The notes beneath the pieces are model-generated. The model saw nothing but the letters and a program-made list of their open reading frames with translations. It searched no databases and was not told the origin of the DNA. Below, piece after piece: positions 11,461 through 22,125 of a stretch of 64,000 bases of DNA (the stretch's first letter is position 1; each line of letters starts with the position of its first letter). The stretch is taken from the NCBI GenBank assembly GCA_022559845.1, contig CM040126.1, positions 227,112,641-227,176,640 on the forward strand. Reading direction: 5' to 3'. The DNA comes from Amorphophallus konjac. Taxonomy: Eukaryota; Streptophyta; Magnoliopsida; Alismatales; Araceae. The translations under genes were made by a program, and so were the position numbers.

Positions 11461-12384
11461 TCACAGCGGCATGCTTCCCCCTGCCCTTTCTTCCTTATAC
11501 ACACACTTGCATATGCATTGCATACATAGATTCAAAAAAATGCATCTGCATGCACAAGCTAAGGAAATGCATTTGCGTGCACATGTTTACAAACCCACAT
11601 GCATATGCATGCTTTACCCACACCTTCAAAAGAAAACAAGGGGATGAAAACAAATCAGAGAAGAAAACTGCATTCATATGATAAGTTCATGCATAAGAGT
11701 TTATGATAAATTTCATGGGCAGGTCAAATGCATGAAACCTTCAAAAAATAGTCATGCTACACTTGCTCACTGAATCTGCATGGGCATGGGCAGATCTGCC
11801 CTCGCATTTATCTTCTAGGAAGAGCATGGCATTTGTATTTTCACACATGCATTTCAGGTGCATTGCAAGCCTACATATGCATTCAACTCCTTGCTTTAAA
11901 GTTGCCTATGACTTTTATCTAGATTCCCCTTCCACTTGCATAAATCTAGAAATGCCTTTGCATGAATAAGTTAGGGAAGTTCATTGCATGCATTGAGTTT
12001 GAAAAAATGCATTTTCATGCATAAATTTAGGGATCTCGTCTCCAGATGTACATAAGTGTAGATGAAAAACCCATCTCAAAACCCATACATGCATGCATAA
12101 AACTGCTCTAGGACCTTTGTTGGGTGGTATGAATGGGACTCAAACTCCCTGCCCTCGTCTCAAAACCCATACATGCATGCTTTTGCCCATGTGCATAAAG
12201 AATATAAGAAGATGAAATAAGATAGACAAAGAAGAAAGAAAAAATGAAATGGTTGAAACCAAGGGTGATTGCAACAAAAAAATTGAAATGAATGAATTCC
12301 CACAAAACCAATAAGAAAATAAGGTAAATCAAACAAACAAAGAAAAGGAAGAAAAAGCTGAAGAAAGGTTGCCTCTGGAAACAC

Positions 12385-12870
12385 TGGTTTCGGTCGACCG
12401 ATGCCCATCATCGGTCGATTGATCCCTGGTGGGGTCGAATCCCCGCAAGAGGGAGTCGACGCAGCCTGGCTTCCGATCGACCGAACTCAAGCTTTGGTCA
12501 ACCGATAAGCTGTGGAGTCAATGCCCCATGCTCAGGGAGTCGACCCCTTTCAGCTGGCTCCATTTATGAGAGAATTGGTCGACCGAACTGAGCTTTCGGT
12601 CGACTGAACTGCCCTTCTCAAAAGAAAGAAAGAAAGAAGAAACAAAGACAAAACAATGGAGAGCTAAGAGGGTAGAGAGGGGTGCATCGACACAGGTAGT
12701 CCCCTGTGTCGACGCAACCACCGCTCGGCTCTTGGGGTTGCCCTGCCATTGTGCGCAGAGTCGACGCAGGTAACCCCCCACGTCGACCCAGCCTCTCCCT
12801 GGCTCGGTAGGGCTGTTTCTCCTTTTATGCTGTGTCGATGCGGGAAACCCCCACGTCAACTCAGCCTTCT
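12385..12870 (+). repeat. TCGGTCGACCGA and GTCGACGCA palindrome cluster in solo LTR
   Basis: The first half (12385-12615) has TTTCGGTCGACCGATGCCC, ATCGGTCGATTGAT, CCGATCGACCGAAC, TTGGTCAACCGAT, TTGGTCGACCGAAC and TTTCGGTCGACTGAAC. The second half (12680-12870) has GCATCGACACAGG, TGTGTCGACGCAA, GAGTCGACGCAGG and CACGTCGACCCAG. Both motif classes also occur in the gypsy LTR at 1.7-2.9 kb. Confidence 0.75.
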
Positions 12871-13738
12871 TCAAACAGTAAACAAACTACAATAAAACAA
12901 AAAAAAATAAAACCAAATCAAACAACAATAATCAATACAAACAAAGATGAATGAAATAACAAAAAGGAAGAATGAACGATAAGTAAAAACTAACAATGTT
13001 TAGAAAGGAAGATAGCATAATGATAAGTGAAATGTCACGAAGACACAACAACCAAGAAACGAACTCAAAATGCCATCCTTAAGGAATTAATACCATTTGA
13101 TTTGGAAGTCTACACCTCCTTAAGCCCGACGTGAGGGAGATACTAAAGACGCCCCGCAAGTCATGCTTGGCCCTCCGGTAACACCCAATCATGGCCATGG
13201 ACGCATCTTTCCTCGAGCTAAAATCTCACTAAGTTTTGTCTCATTCCTCAATGATTCAAATATCAATTTTGTCGTACCCCAGCATACATTTGTCTCGGTA
13301 TTGCATATATACTTGGGACGCTTCCAACCTGGACATCCGTCCGAACATGAAATGGCTAATGTATAGCCGACATGATTTCAAATACCCCTTTTGCACCATA
13401 ATATAAGGAATTTCACTAATTTTTAATACATTCTTTCACTCGCTTTATGCAAATTTATTTTTAGGCCATGAGGTCCCTTATCTTGGTGATTAATCAAAGG
13501 TTTTCCCCTCTCTGAAGGGATGTAATTAACGTCGTGACCTTTATGGCATGGCGGGTCTCTAGTCCTGACCTGATACCCACTATCGTCTGATTAGTCAGAC
13601 GACACGCACCACTAGCTCCGGACCACTCCAGTCTCGGAGCCTGAACATATTGTCACCTAGGTGACTAGCACGCCCTCGCACTTAATAAACTGACAAAAGA
13701 TAAAACGATACACTCTATATATAAAAAGTGTGTCCACA

Positions 13739-16058
13739 CATAGTATCATGGCTTTTCCTTGTTAGCCAATTCTTCTTCTAAGTCTAGTAGTATGACCTCT
13801 TTATTCTCAATAATCTCTCCTTCTTAACCTTCTTGAGCAACTCCTCTTTGACCCTAAGGAACACGGGATCCTTAATGGCAGGAGCGAGATGCCTTTGGAT
13901 GATGATAGAATGGAAGTTCCTTCTAAGAGGAAAAGTTAAGGAGGAAGCAATGAAGCAAGAGCATTAGCTAAGATATTTTGGTTGCGAGGAACATGGTCAA
14001 AGATCAGTTTGGAGAAGAGCTTAGCATAGGTAGACGTGAGTTCTTGGTAGGGTTTAAGTTTAGGATCGAGTGTGTGACATTTGGTAAGCACTTGATGAAG
14101 AATAAGCTGACTATCACCTACAATTTGCAATTGGGTGACACCATATAGATGGGCGGCCTCAAGTCCGGCCAGAAGAGCCTCGTATTCAGCTATATTATTG
14201 CTGACAGGAAATGCAAGTTGAAAGGCTTGTGGAATGGTGACTCCATCGGGTGATAGGAGAACAATGCCGATACCCTTACCTTGAGAGTTTAGAGCTCTCT
14301 CAAAATATAATGTCCACATAGGATCTGAGGGTTGATTGACGGACATTAGTTCCTCATCTAGAAACTCCGATTGGACCGGATCAAATCCAGGGAGAGGGTG
14401 ATGAGCATGATGTTCCGCTATGACATAGCCTTTAATCGCTTTCTGCTGAATGTAGATGATGTCAAACTAAAAAAGGAAGCTTTGCCATCATGCTAACCTA
14501 TCAGTAAGGATGAATTTTTCAAGAAGGAATTTGATGGGATTCATGCGGGCAATTAAGTGGACTTCGTGAGCTAAGTAGTAGTGCTTCAATTTCTACACCA
14601 CCCAGACTAGAGCAGCACAAGTTTTCTCCATAGGCATGTACCAATGCTCACAGGGGTTGAGAAGCTTAGACAAGTAGTAGGCTACCCTCTTCTTACCTTC
14701 TTCATCAACTTACGCGAGGACAGCTCCTACCGAGTCATCCAGGATAGAAATACAGAGAACGAGTGGTTTGCCTGGAATAGGTGGCCTAAGGATAGGAGGA
14801 TTGACTAGATAGTCCTTCAATCTGTCAAAAGTCACCTGACACTTGTCATCCCAATGGAATTTGACTCCCGGTTTGGTGAGCTCATAGAATGGCCTACACC
14901 TTTGCGAATGCTGGGAGATAAAATGTCAAATAAATTGCAACCTCCCGATCAATCCTTGAACTTCTTTTAAATTCTTGGGAGGAGGTATATCTCTTATTGC
15001 CCTCGCCTTGTTGGGATCAATCTCGATACACCTTTTGCTAACAATAAATCCAAGTAGCGTACCCGATGAAACACCAAACACACACTTCTTGGGGTTCATC
15101 CTTAATTGATATTCTCATGCCCTTTGCAATACTTTAGCTAGAACCCCAGGACGCTCAATCCTAGTCCTTGATTTCACTACCAAGTCATCAACATACACCT
15201 CTATATAAATGTGGATCATATCATGAAAAATGGCCATCATAGCCCTTTGATAGGTGCCTCTGGCGTTCTTGAGTCCAAACGGCATATCCACATAGCAATA
15301 AGTTCTCCAAGGTGTAGTGAACGAAGTCTTCTCTTGATCCTCTTTAGCCAGAAGAATTTGGTTGTAGCCTGAGAAGCCATCCATGAATGAGAGAGTTTTG
15401 TACCCTGCCGTATTATCAATCAGAACATCTATGTGAGGTAGGGGAAAGTCATCTTTCAGACACACGAGGTTAAGGTCCCAGAAGTCTATGCAGATCCTTA
15501 TGCTTCCGTCTTTCTTCATTATCGAGATAATGTTAGCCACCCAATTGGAGTAGAGGACGACTCTAATGAACCTAGCCTTATGGAGCTTATCGACCTCTTC
15601 TTTCATTTTCAAAGCCAATTATGGGTGGAAACGCCTTAACCTTTGTTTTATCGGGATGGACCCTGGCTTCAATGTTAAGCGATGTTCGACTAGCGCAGGG
15701 TCCAGACCCATCATATCCTCATAACTTCAGGTGAACATGTCCTTGTACTCTTGGAGAACCTGAATAAGTGCCTCTTCTTCAGATGGCGGAAGATTTTTGC
15801 TTATGAGGATGATTCTAGGATTTTCCTCGGTTCCCAAGTTAATTTCTTTGGTAGGTTCTTCTATGAGGCTGACGGTTCGTCAAATCTCCTCATTCCACTA
15901 GCAAACGCGTCAGCCGCGTCCTCATACTCATCATACTCCTCATCCCCCTCTTCAACAGGGTCTTCATCATTCATGATTTCGTAGACACCAAACCCTTCAT
16001 CTACAAAGGATGCGTCCTCACATTCTAAATCGGGCAAAGAGAATGGATCCTCTAACAA
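13739..16058 (-). pseudogene. Tat element A reverse transcriptase, RNase H and second RNase H
   Basis: Read on minus from 16058: an acidic linker, then QVLQEYKDMFT, an RT fingers/palm block (15618-15115) with ICIDFWDLN, MPFGLKNA and the catalytic YVDDLVV. Then come the RT thumb (LLGFIVS) and a Ty3-type RNase H with VHLIARMNPIKFLLEK. A second, archaeal-type RNase H follows (14346-13936; WTLYFERALN..., NNIAEYEALLAGL, IVGDSQL, ANALASL). The second RNase H defines the Tat lineage. In it the first catalytic Asp (usually YFDGA) is Glu and the last (ADALA) is Asn. Several in-frame stops lie between 14346 and 15115. The coding continues into the integrase at 8714 after the inserted LTR. It would copy element RNA to DNA; this copy cannot. 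Confidence 0.8.
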
Positions 16059-16304
16059 CTGGGGAATGGCTAGACACGCTTGGGATCTCCTGGCTAGCTC
16101 TAGTAAGAACCTATGGGGGACCTGCTTACCCTTGGCTTTCCTACTAGCTACTATCCCAAGACTCTTATTCTTGCTAGAAGAACTACCCTGATTACTAGAT
16201 CCTAAAGAAGAGGAAGGAGAAAAGGGTATAGAAGAAGGTACAGAGGAAGATCCCTCATCAGAGGAGTAGAGAAAGTCTGCTAATGGACCTTGAATAAGCG
16301 GCCC

Positions 16305-16866
16305 TTAGGTCGGGGCACAGTCATGAGCAAGGTCGGAGGTTTCTTCCACAGAAATGAAAGTGGAGGATTGGGGAGTTTTAAAATTGACATTTTTTTTCAT
16401 TTTTATTAATAGGGAAGTAAGGGGAATGAGGTGAGGGAGATAATGCTGAGATTGAGAGATGTAAAAATTGTTGAATAAAAGATTCCTCGCGGGGAGGCGA
16501 GATAGAAAGTTGGGAAAATCGCTCAAGGAGTTGAGGAGGAGTTGAATGGGATTGTAGAAAATCAGGAGGGAGAGAAATTAAGACCGCGGGTGCTCTTGGT
16601 ATATTAATGGTGAAGAGTTTGGTCCATAAAAGTGTTCTCAAGGATGGGTGGATGGCGTCAACATGAAATTGGCCGGCCCACAGCCTGTCTATATTAAAAC
16701 CCTCCTCAAAAGGCACGTCCAGCTCTCCGTTATCTATATAGTTGCTTAGTAATTGCCTCTTGTCAGTGATCGCCATTGGCTTTTCCAAAACATCATGAAG
16801 GAGAGGCGGCCACTCCGAATGAGTGGGCATGACCAACCAGCTCAAAGCTATAGTAATATCATGCAT
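16305..16866 (-). CDS. Unidentified open frame upstream of Tat A RT
   Basis: A minus-strand open frame of about 162 residues in the same orientation as, and upstream of, Tat A pol. I do not recognise it. It begins near KWFEMHDITIALSW, has a Trp/Leu-rich first half and a Pro/Ser-rich second half (SPSPHSPYFP). The frame stays related in composition with the acidic Ser-rich linker that follows at 16300-16060. The Tat protease and gag would be expected about here, but I see neither a D-T/S-G protease site nor a zinc knuckle. It runs up to the edge of the LTR of element C at 16885, so its start may be cut off. It could be a divergent gag or linker segment or a chance frame. Confidence 0.25.
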
Positions 16867-16885
16867 TTCAAACCACTTGTACCAT

Positions 16886-18691
16886 TGTTGGACGCACTAG
16901 TATAAGAGTCTTGGCATAAGTAAGTCCTAAAAAAATGTCATTGTTGATTGTTTGTTTACCTATCTCTTCTTATCTTCTTTCTTTTTTAGTAGTTGATTGT
17001 GAGGGTTTTGAAAAATGATATGGCAAGATGATAAATAAACTACCAAAGATCAGCTCAACCTATGCACATGTGAACATGAACCTAGGCAATCAAATCTGAC
17101 TCTAGCATGGGCACGCTATCTCAATCAAATTACGCTAAGGGAAAAACGAAAACACACGCCGGGGCGTGGAGAAAAGATAAATAAAAACACACCGCTAGGG
17201 GTGGAACAATCAAGGAGAATAAATAGATTTGATGAAAAAGACAGCTAGTGCCCAACACTAAGGAAAGTCGTAATCGCCACCAAAGTAAACACAAGTCAAA
17301 GACTCGAATATACCTTGGAAATAGGTGGATGAAACACCCGCCCACGGGAGAGAAAACCAAGGAAAGCCTGCAGATCAACTTGCAAATAACGGTCCAAGCC
17401 CTGTGCGTCGCTTGGAAGTAACGGTCGTGTGATAGACCGCCAAAAGGAAATAACGCTCCTGCACCTGACCGTCAGATAACCTGCAGTGAAAAGATATGAA
17501 CTCTTTGAACTCCAACCCTTCCAGCCGGCTAGAAGGCTTGGGCCTCGTGCTAGTGATCCTGTAAAACCTGCCAAGGATGTAGAAAGCAAAACAACACAAC
17601 CTCAATTAGCCCTCAACATAAGTATAGCATCAATCCCTAAAAAGCTTGAGAACATCAAAAGGAGAGGGGATTACCGGGGAGTTGTTGGTTTTTTAACCCC
17701 TCTGGGCGTTTTTTAAGTTTAGGAGGATATGTGTATGCTTAGCAACAGTGAAAACGTGGAGGAAGAGGAGGGACAATGCTTTTGATTAATAAAACCAAGG
17801 GAAACTTGAGCATGCAATGATGATGATCTTGACAAACTAAAACCCAAAATACTCCCTTGACTTGGAAGATGGACGTGGGAAGCAGCTCCTCCTGGATGTA
17901 GATGACTCCTGAATTTGGCAGCACTTCGTCGTGAATCAAACCTTCCTCTCTTGGGTTATGAAATCAAGAGTTCTATTTATAGACTCCCTCAAACTCTCAG
18001 GTCGAGTTGAAGATAAATCAGCCAAGAAAGGAGGATAATCCTTAGCAAATCCTTGAGGATAAAATCAACAAGAGTCCAAAGAAACAAACGAGAGGTCCTG
18101 AGGATTAGAATTGAAGGAGATAATGCCAATCCAAAACCCTATCTCGTCCACGGAGTAGCAGAGAAAAGGCCTGAACTGTCAGGACTCTCTGAAGGAAGTA
18201 ACGGCCTTACGATAGACCGCCACTTGGAAATAACGCTCCAAGGCATGACCGTCATATTCAATCTTATCCAAAGGATAAGATCGACGGGAAGAAGATCTAA
18301 ACAATAGGACTCTGCAAATAAGTAACGGCCAGGGCATAGGGCGTCATAAGGGAAAAACGGCCAGGGAGTAGACCGTTATTATCAAAGGGCATCGAGACCC
18401 TAACTCTTGGGACTCTTCAAAGAGTGACGGCCTATGATTCATGCGTTATTATGAAATGACGCGCCTAGTCCAGACCGTTATTATCATTGATTTTCAAGAA
18501 AATAGAATGGAGGGATTGCCAAGCTTTTGAACGAAGTGCCACCAGGAACCAGGTCTAATCCAGGAATTGAGACCCAGAAAACAGGCTTTAACTGATTAAA
18601 AGGAATTCAATGAAGAGTGAACAACTCGGAGCACCATATTGAATAAATAAGGAGATGACCCGACTTATTGGGTATAAAACGGGTGTCAACA
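16886..18691 (-). mobile_element. 3' LTR of Tat element C
   Basis: On minus the LTR starts TGTTGACACCCGTTTT at 18691, directly after a polypurine tract. It has a TATA box (TATAAATAG on minus, 17981-17973). The far end is placed at about 16886, where the minus strand reads GTGCGTCCAACA (ends TGTTG/CAACA), and this end is less certain. No coding sequence is seen. It carries a cluster of 20-nt CpG-anchored inverted repeats between 17421 and 18478, plus a G+C-poor remainder. Confidence 0.6.
17421..18478. repeat. 20-nt ACG-N14-CGT inverted-repeat units in LTR of element C
   Basis: Eight units of exactly 20 nt: 17421-17440, 17453-17472, 18201-18220, 18233-18252, 18325-18344, 18357-18376, 18427-18446 and 18459-18478. 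They come in pairs spaced about 32 bp start to start. Most have six-base arms around an eight-base centre, for example ACGGTC..GACCGC and ACGGCC..GACCGT. Some have lost inner pairing but keep the ACG and CGT ends at the same distance (two end in CGC). Confidence 0.85.
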
Positions 18692-18826
18692 GATGCCCCT
18701 CCTTAACGTCCTCTTTGCAGGGGAACGAGCGGAAGTGAAGCGAAAGTGAAATGGAACATGGAGATGAAGCGGAAATGAAACGGAGTGGATCAAAAAGAGG
18801 GCGTTAAGGTAAACGACACCCGTTTT
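18676..18826 (-). promoter_or_regulatory. Polypurine tract of element C inside a two-helix hairpin
   Basis: On minus, AAGGAGGGGCATC (PPT) is followed by the LTR start at 18691. The outer arms AAAACGGGTGTC (18676-18687) and GACACCCGTTTT (18815-18826) are a perfect 12-bp inverted repeat. The inner arms CCTTAACGTCCTCTTT (18701-18716) and AAAGAGGGCGTTAAGG (18794-18809) match at 15 of 16. The PPT lies between the two arms on the LTR side. Element D has the same architecture with compensatory changes. Confidence 0.75.
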
Positions 18827-19937
18827 TCACCAACAAGCGATAAGAATTTTCTGGAAAAACTTCAAAACTGATCACAAGGAAATAGCTAACCAAAGGACGC
18901 AAGTCTGGAGGATTTAATTAACTAAGGAAAGGAAACACGGCTGGCCGCCGGAGGCAACGGAAAGGAAAGAGACTAAACTCCAGACAGGAATCTTCAGTCA
19001 ACCAGATCAAGCGAGCAAATCGAAGGAAACCTTCAAATTCAGAGTGGAATAATTCTCCTTATCCGGGATCAAGAACACAGCTGTTCACCGTCAATGAGAC
19101 CTCTTGACCAAATGAAGCTCATGAATGCTCAAAGAATGCGTATGATGCATGCTGGGCTAAAGAAAAACAAATCTTCAAAGCAAATGCAAAGAAAGATAAA
19201 ATATCAAATACTCGAGAATAATATTGCTAGATTGGAGAAACCAGAGTCAAGACACTATCTGCAACCACGGCGTGCAAGATAGAACCATCATCCCCAACTT
19301 TTCCAACCTAACGGCCTGTCCAACGATTATTCATGTGAACTTAGATCATCATCATTTTTGTTTAAGGGGAACATCAGATCCCAGGACACCTGAATGACCA
19401 GCCGGTTCTCGAGGTAATACATCATAGATAACATATAGTAATGCATTAAGGGATAAGGGAACGAGATACAATACCTGACTTACCTGCTTGACGGACGGCG
19501 AAGCGTGCCTTCTGTTCATAGTTCCAACAATAATCCATCAAAATAAGAGTTTAGGCATAACCATTGTCTGTGCAAAAAGTACCCATAAGGAACAACATGA
19601 TAGACAATAGGAATATTCAAGTATTAATTGGACCATTCATTTATCAAGAAACTTGCAAGCATATAACGGCCTGACTCAGGAGCGTCACATGAAAATGACG
19701 GATTACCCATAGTCCGTCAACACCAAGTCAGTTCAAATTCTTCAATAAAACAGTCAGTCACAAGTGACGGCCTTATAGGGGAGCGTCAAGACTATGTGAC
19801 GGTCTAACGATAGACCGTCGCTTCTCCTGAGTTTTCAAAAAAAACAAACCGAACGGCTTCGGTCCCATTCCATACACTCAACCCCCCAAAACACCAAACC
19901 AGAAAAACCCACCGGTGATCTCCACCTCCACCTTCCA
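18827..19937. other. Untranslated part of element C upstream of the antisense gene
   Basis: No gene seen. The sequence is similar to 22130-23076 of element D (TGATGCATG.TGGGCTAAA near 19143 and 22517; GATAATATTG near 19216 and 22575; an AAGGGGAAC block near 19366 and 22755). It contains four of the 20-nt inverted-repeat units. Confidence 0.6.
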
Positions 19938-20450
19938 ATGGCCGGCGACGAGGCACCGCAGCCACCACCTCAGAAGAGAGGGAGAGGAAAGAAGATGGCT
20001 ATACGGCGGCTTCGCCGCCGGATCGAACGGGAGGTGATCCCGCCGGCGGAAGCGGAACAACCGACGAGGGGAGATCAAACGGAAGAAGAAGAAGTTCCCA
20101 CGACTACGGGGGACGAGGGGGAAGTTCCCTTGGGTGCAGAGGAGCCCAAGGAACCACAGAAGAAGAAGAAGAGAGCCATGGACCACGAGGTAGGCCCTCC
20201 GCCCTAATTTTCAAATTTTGATTTTTTATGTTCTTAATTCATGTGTGCATGTGGGGAATGAGGGTAGAAATGGGTCTACGAACCCACTAGGAGTCATTGT
20301 AGGCCCTTTGGCCAAAGTGGGAAACCACAAGAATGCAAGGGAAAAAATCCCAACCAGCAGACGAAGTGACGGTCCTGCCAGCGACCGTCACTACCCTGAC
20401 GCTCCATCCTGGGTGCGTCAGAAACAAGTAACGCCCTAACACAGGGCCGT
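19666..20450. repeat. 20-nt ACG-N14-CGT units in internal region and intron of element C
   Basis: Seven units, each exactly 20 nt: 19666-19685, 19698-19717, 19767-19786, 19799-19818, 20369-20388, 20399-20418 and 20431-20450. The unit at 20369 is the core of a perfect 10-bp stem (AGTGACGGTC with GACCGTCACT, 20365-20392) with an eight-base loop. The last three lie in what looks like an intron of the antisense gene. Confidence 0.85.
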
Positions 20451-20689
20451 TACTTCTGCCAGGGATTCAAACTATTTTCTAGGGTTTTCAATTTTAATTT
20501 TTGTTTTGTTTTCAATTATGAATGTTTATGCCATGATTATATGATGTAAATGGACTAACTAATGATCTAATATGCAATGCAGGGAAAGAGGAGATCACGG
20601 ATCTCCTGGCTTCAGATCCGGGCGATGTACCAGGCACTGCCCGACTACCAGAGGGAGAGACTTGCCGAGATGGGATTCGCCGAGGTGCT
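19938..20689 (+). pseudogene. 5' part of antisense PMD gene of Tat element C
   Basis: Plus-strand start codon at 19938. The first exon runs to 20189 and encodes a Pro/Arg/Glu-rich N-terminus (MAGDEAPQPPPQKRG..., later EEPKEPQKKKKRAMDHE), followed by a GAG|GTAGGC donor. An ATGCAG|GGAAAG acceptor gives a second exon from 20583 with YQALPDYQRERLAEMGFAEV, resembling the stretch that precedes the plant mobile domain in this family. The gene is cut at about 20690, where the LTR of element D begins, so the PMD itself is missing. Orientation is opposite to element C, as in A and B. The call rests more on position and polarity than on a diagnostic domain. Confidence 0.5.
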
Positions 20690-22006
20690 TGTGGATTCCT
20701 TTAAAATCCACACTTTGGGGTGAGGTTAAAAAGGAAGGGAAAAGGGAAACATTAAATAATGGTGGAGATGAAACAATGCACGAGGTGCACAAGGGGAGTG
20801 TGTGATCGCCAGAGGGTTTACCTCAATAAAAAAAGAATAAGATCGCATGTACCTGGTGAAAGATGGGATGCGGGATGAATGTGGATCTCCTCCTCCAACT
20901 CCAATCGGCCGGCCGACGAAGTGGGTTTTCTTGATTGATTACCTTGTAAGAAAGACAATGAAAGACAAGCAAAAGAAAGGGGATCAGCCAAAGTGCAGTA
21001 GTATCAGTCAAGAACCAACATAAAAATGATGAAAAGACATCAACATGCGCACCTTCTTTTTTGTTTTCTTTTTAAAACCCCTAGCAGAGAATTAGGGAAG
21101 GAGCTAATATGCTAGATGCAGTAAAAGAACTGACGACATGAGATAGTGATGATGACAAGAATATGATGAACAACAAACAAGCTATATATATATGTATCGC
21201 CCTGCTCTCCCTGACGAGAGTAAAGGGAACCAGAGAAACGCTGGACGGATGCAGAGGGATGAAGAAAATCAATGCTCGAAGGAAGAAGCTCTGCGCACTT
21301 GAATACTAAAAAAAATCTTCAACCTTTTGAGTTGTTGTTGTTGTTAACCTTTTACACGATCAAGCCAGATTTTCCTTTATAGTGTCCATCGGATGTGATC
21401 AAACAAGGGAATTGATAAGAACGGGTAATGAGGCATCCAAGGAAGGATTAAGATCGAGCAAGAGTCCAAGGATAGCAGGGAACTGTGAGGGAAAGATGGA
21501 AAAAAAGGACTCTGGAGTGAAACACGCCTTAATACAGGGCGTCTTTTATGAATTGACGACCTTCATAGAGACGTTTCTTGAAACACGACCTAGGAAAGGG
21601 CGTTTCTTCCTGGATTTAATTTTGGAAATAAAACCTTGCCTTGTTTGAAAACTGAGATAACACGCCTGAGATAACGACGTTAATTAAAATCATGCCCTGA
21701 GAAAAGGCGTTACTCACAAAATGCCTTTTATTTTGAAAATAGATAATTCCAGAAATTAAGGGATAACACCATGAATTGACGCCCTCATATACGGTCGTCC
21801 TTTCTTTGAAAACGCCCTACAACAGGTCGTTATTTTTGAAATTAACGCCCTTAATCAAGTCGTGACTCACAAAAATACAGGAAAAATGCAGAAAAACTCA
21901 CAAAAATAGAAAAACTTCATGTTATAGGAATATTGAAGTCCACTTGGGGCATTTATATAATAACATGAGATTTGATCAACAAAACGTCAATTTTGGCGTG
22001 TCTACA
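20690..22006 (-). mobile_element. 3' LTR of Tat element D
   Basis: On minus the LTR starts TGTAGACACGCC at 22006, right after a GGCGGGGCAGC polypurine tract. A TATA box (TATAAA, minus, 21381-21376) lies about 630 bp in. The far end is placed at 20690, where minus reads GGAATCCACA. Length is about 1.3 kb. It contains eight 19-20-nt inverted-repeat units at 21524-21863. No coding sequence. Confidence 0.6.
21524..21863. repeat. 19-nt ACG-N13-CGT inverted-repeat units in LTR of element D
   Basis: Units at 21524-21542, 21556-21574, 21585-21603, 21662-21680, 21692-21710, 21779-21798, 21812-21830 and 21845-21863. Seven are 19 nt and one is 20 nt. Typical forms are ACGCC..GGCGT and ACGCCC..GGTCGT. 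They match closely the units in chromovirus H at 56.9-58.4 kb. Confidence 0.85.
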
Positions 22007-22125
22007 GCTGCCCCGCCTTGGCGTCTGCTTTGCAAGGGAGTGAGACGGAAATGGAGCGAAGTGTAATGAAAGGAATGAAGTGGAACGAACTGATAAGGAG
22101 ACGCCAAGGTGTGATGTGACACGCC
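21995..22125 (-). promoter_or_regulatory. Polypurine tract of element D inside a two-helix hairpin
   Basis: Outer arms GGCGTGTC (21995-22002) and GACACGCC (22118-22125) are perfect over 8 bp. Inner arms CCTTGGCGTCT (22016-22026) and AGACGCCAAGG (22099-22109) are perfect over 11 bp. The PPT (minus GGCGGGGCAGC) lies between them, next to the LTR start at 22006. The layout is that of element C. Confidence 0.75.

Larger units (their letters stand above)
8715..13738 (+). mobile_element. Solo LTR of a Tat-type element, 5,024 bp
   Basis: The insertion starts TGTGGACAC and ends GTGTCCACA, a perfect 9-bp terminal inverted repeat with TG...CA ends, and is flanked by CATAG on both sides. It holds no gag, pol or primer-binding site, and no second copy of its ends, so it is best read as a solo LTR left by LTR-LTR recombination. 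A TATA box (TATAAATAG, 9404-9412) gives + orientation. Its 3' part (about 13470-13700; GGTGATTAATCAAAGG, GGGATGTAATTAACGTC, CCTTTATGGCATGGCGG) matches the 3' part of the Tat B LTR at about 38190-38370. Its length is large but within what Tat/Ogre LTRs reach. It also holds a CAG-rich low-complexity tract and three inverted-repeat clusters. Confidence 0.8.

Noticed and set aside
20572..21648. Small + strand frames in LTR of element D
   Set aside because: No motif, and they overlap LTR sequence with TATA box and inverted-repeat units on the other strand.
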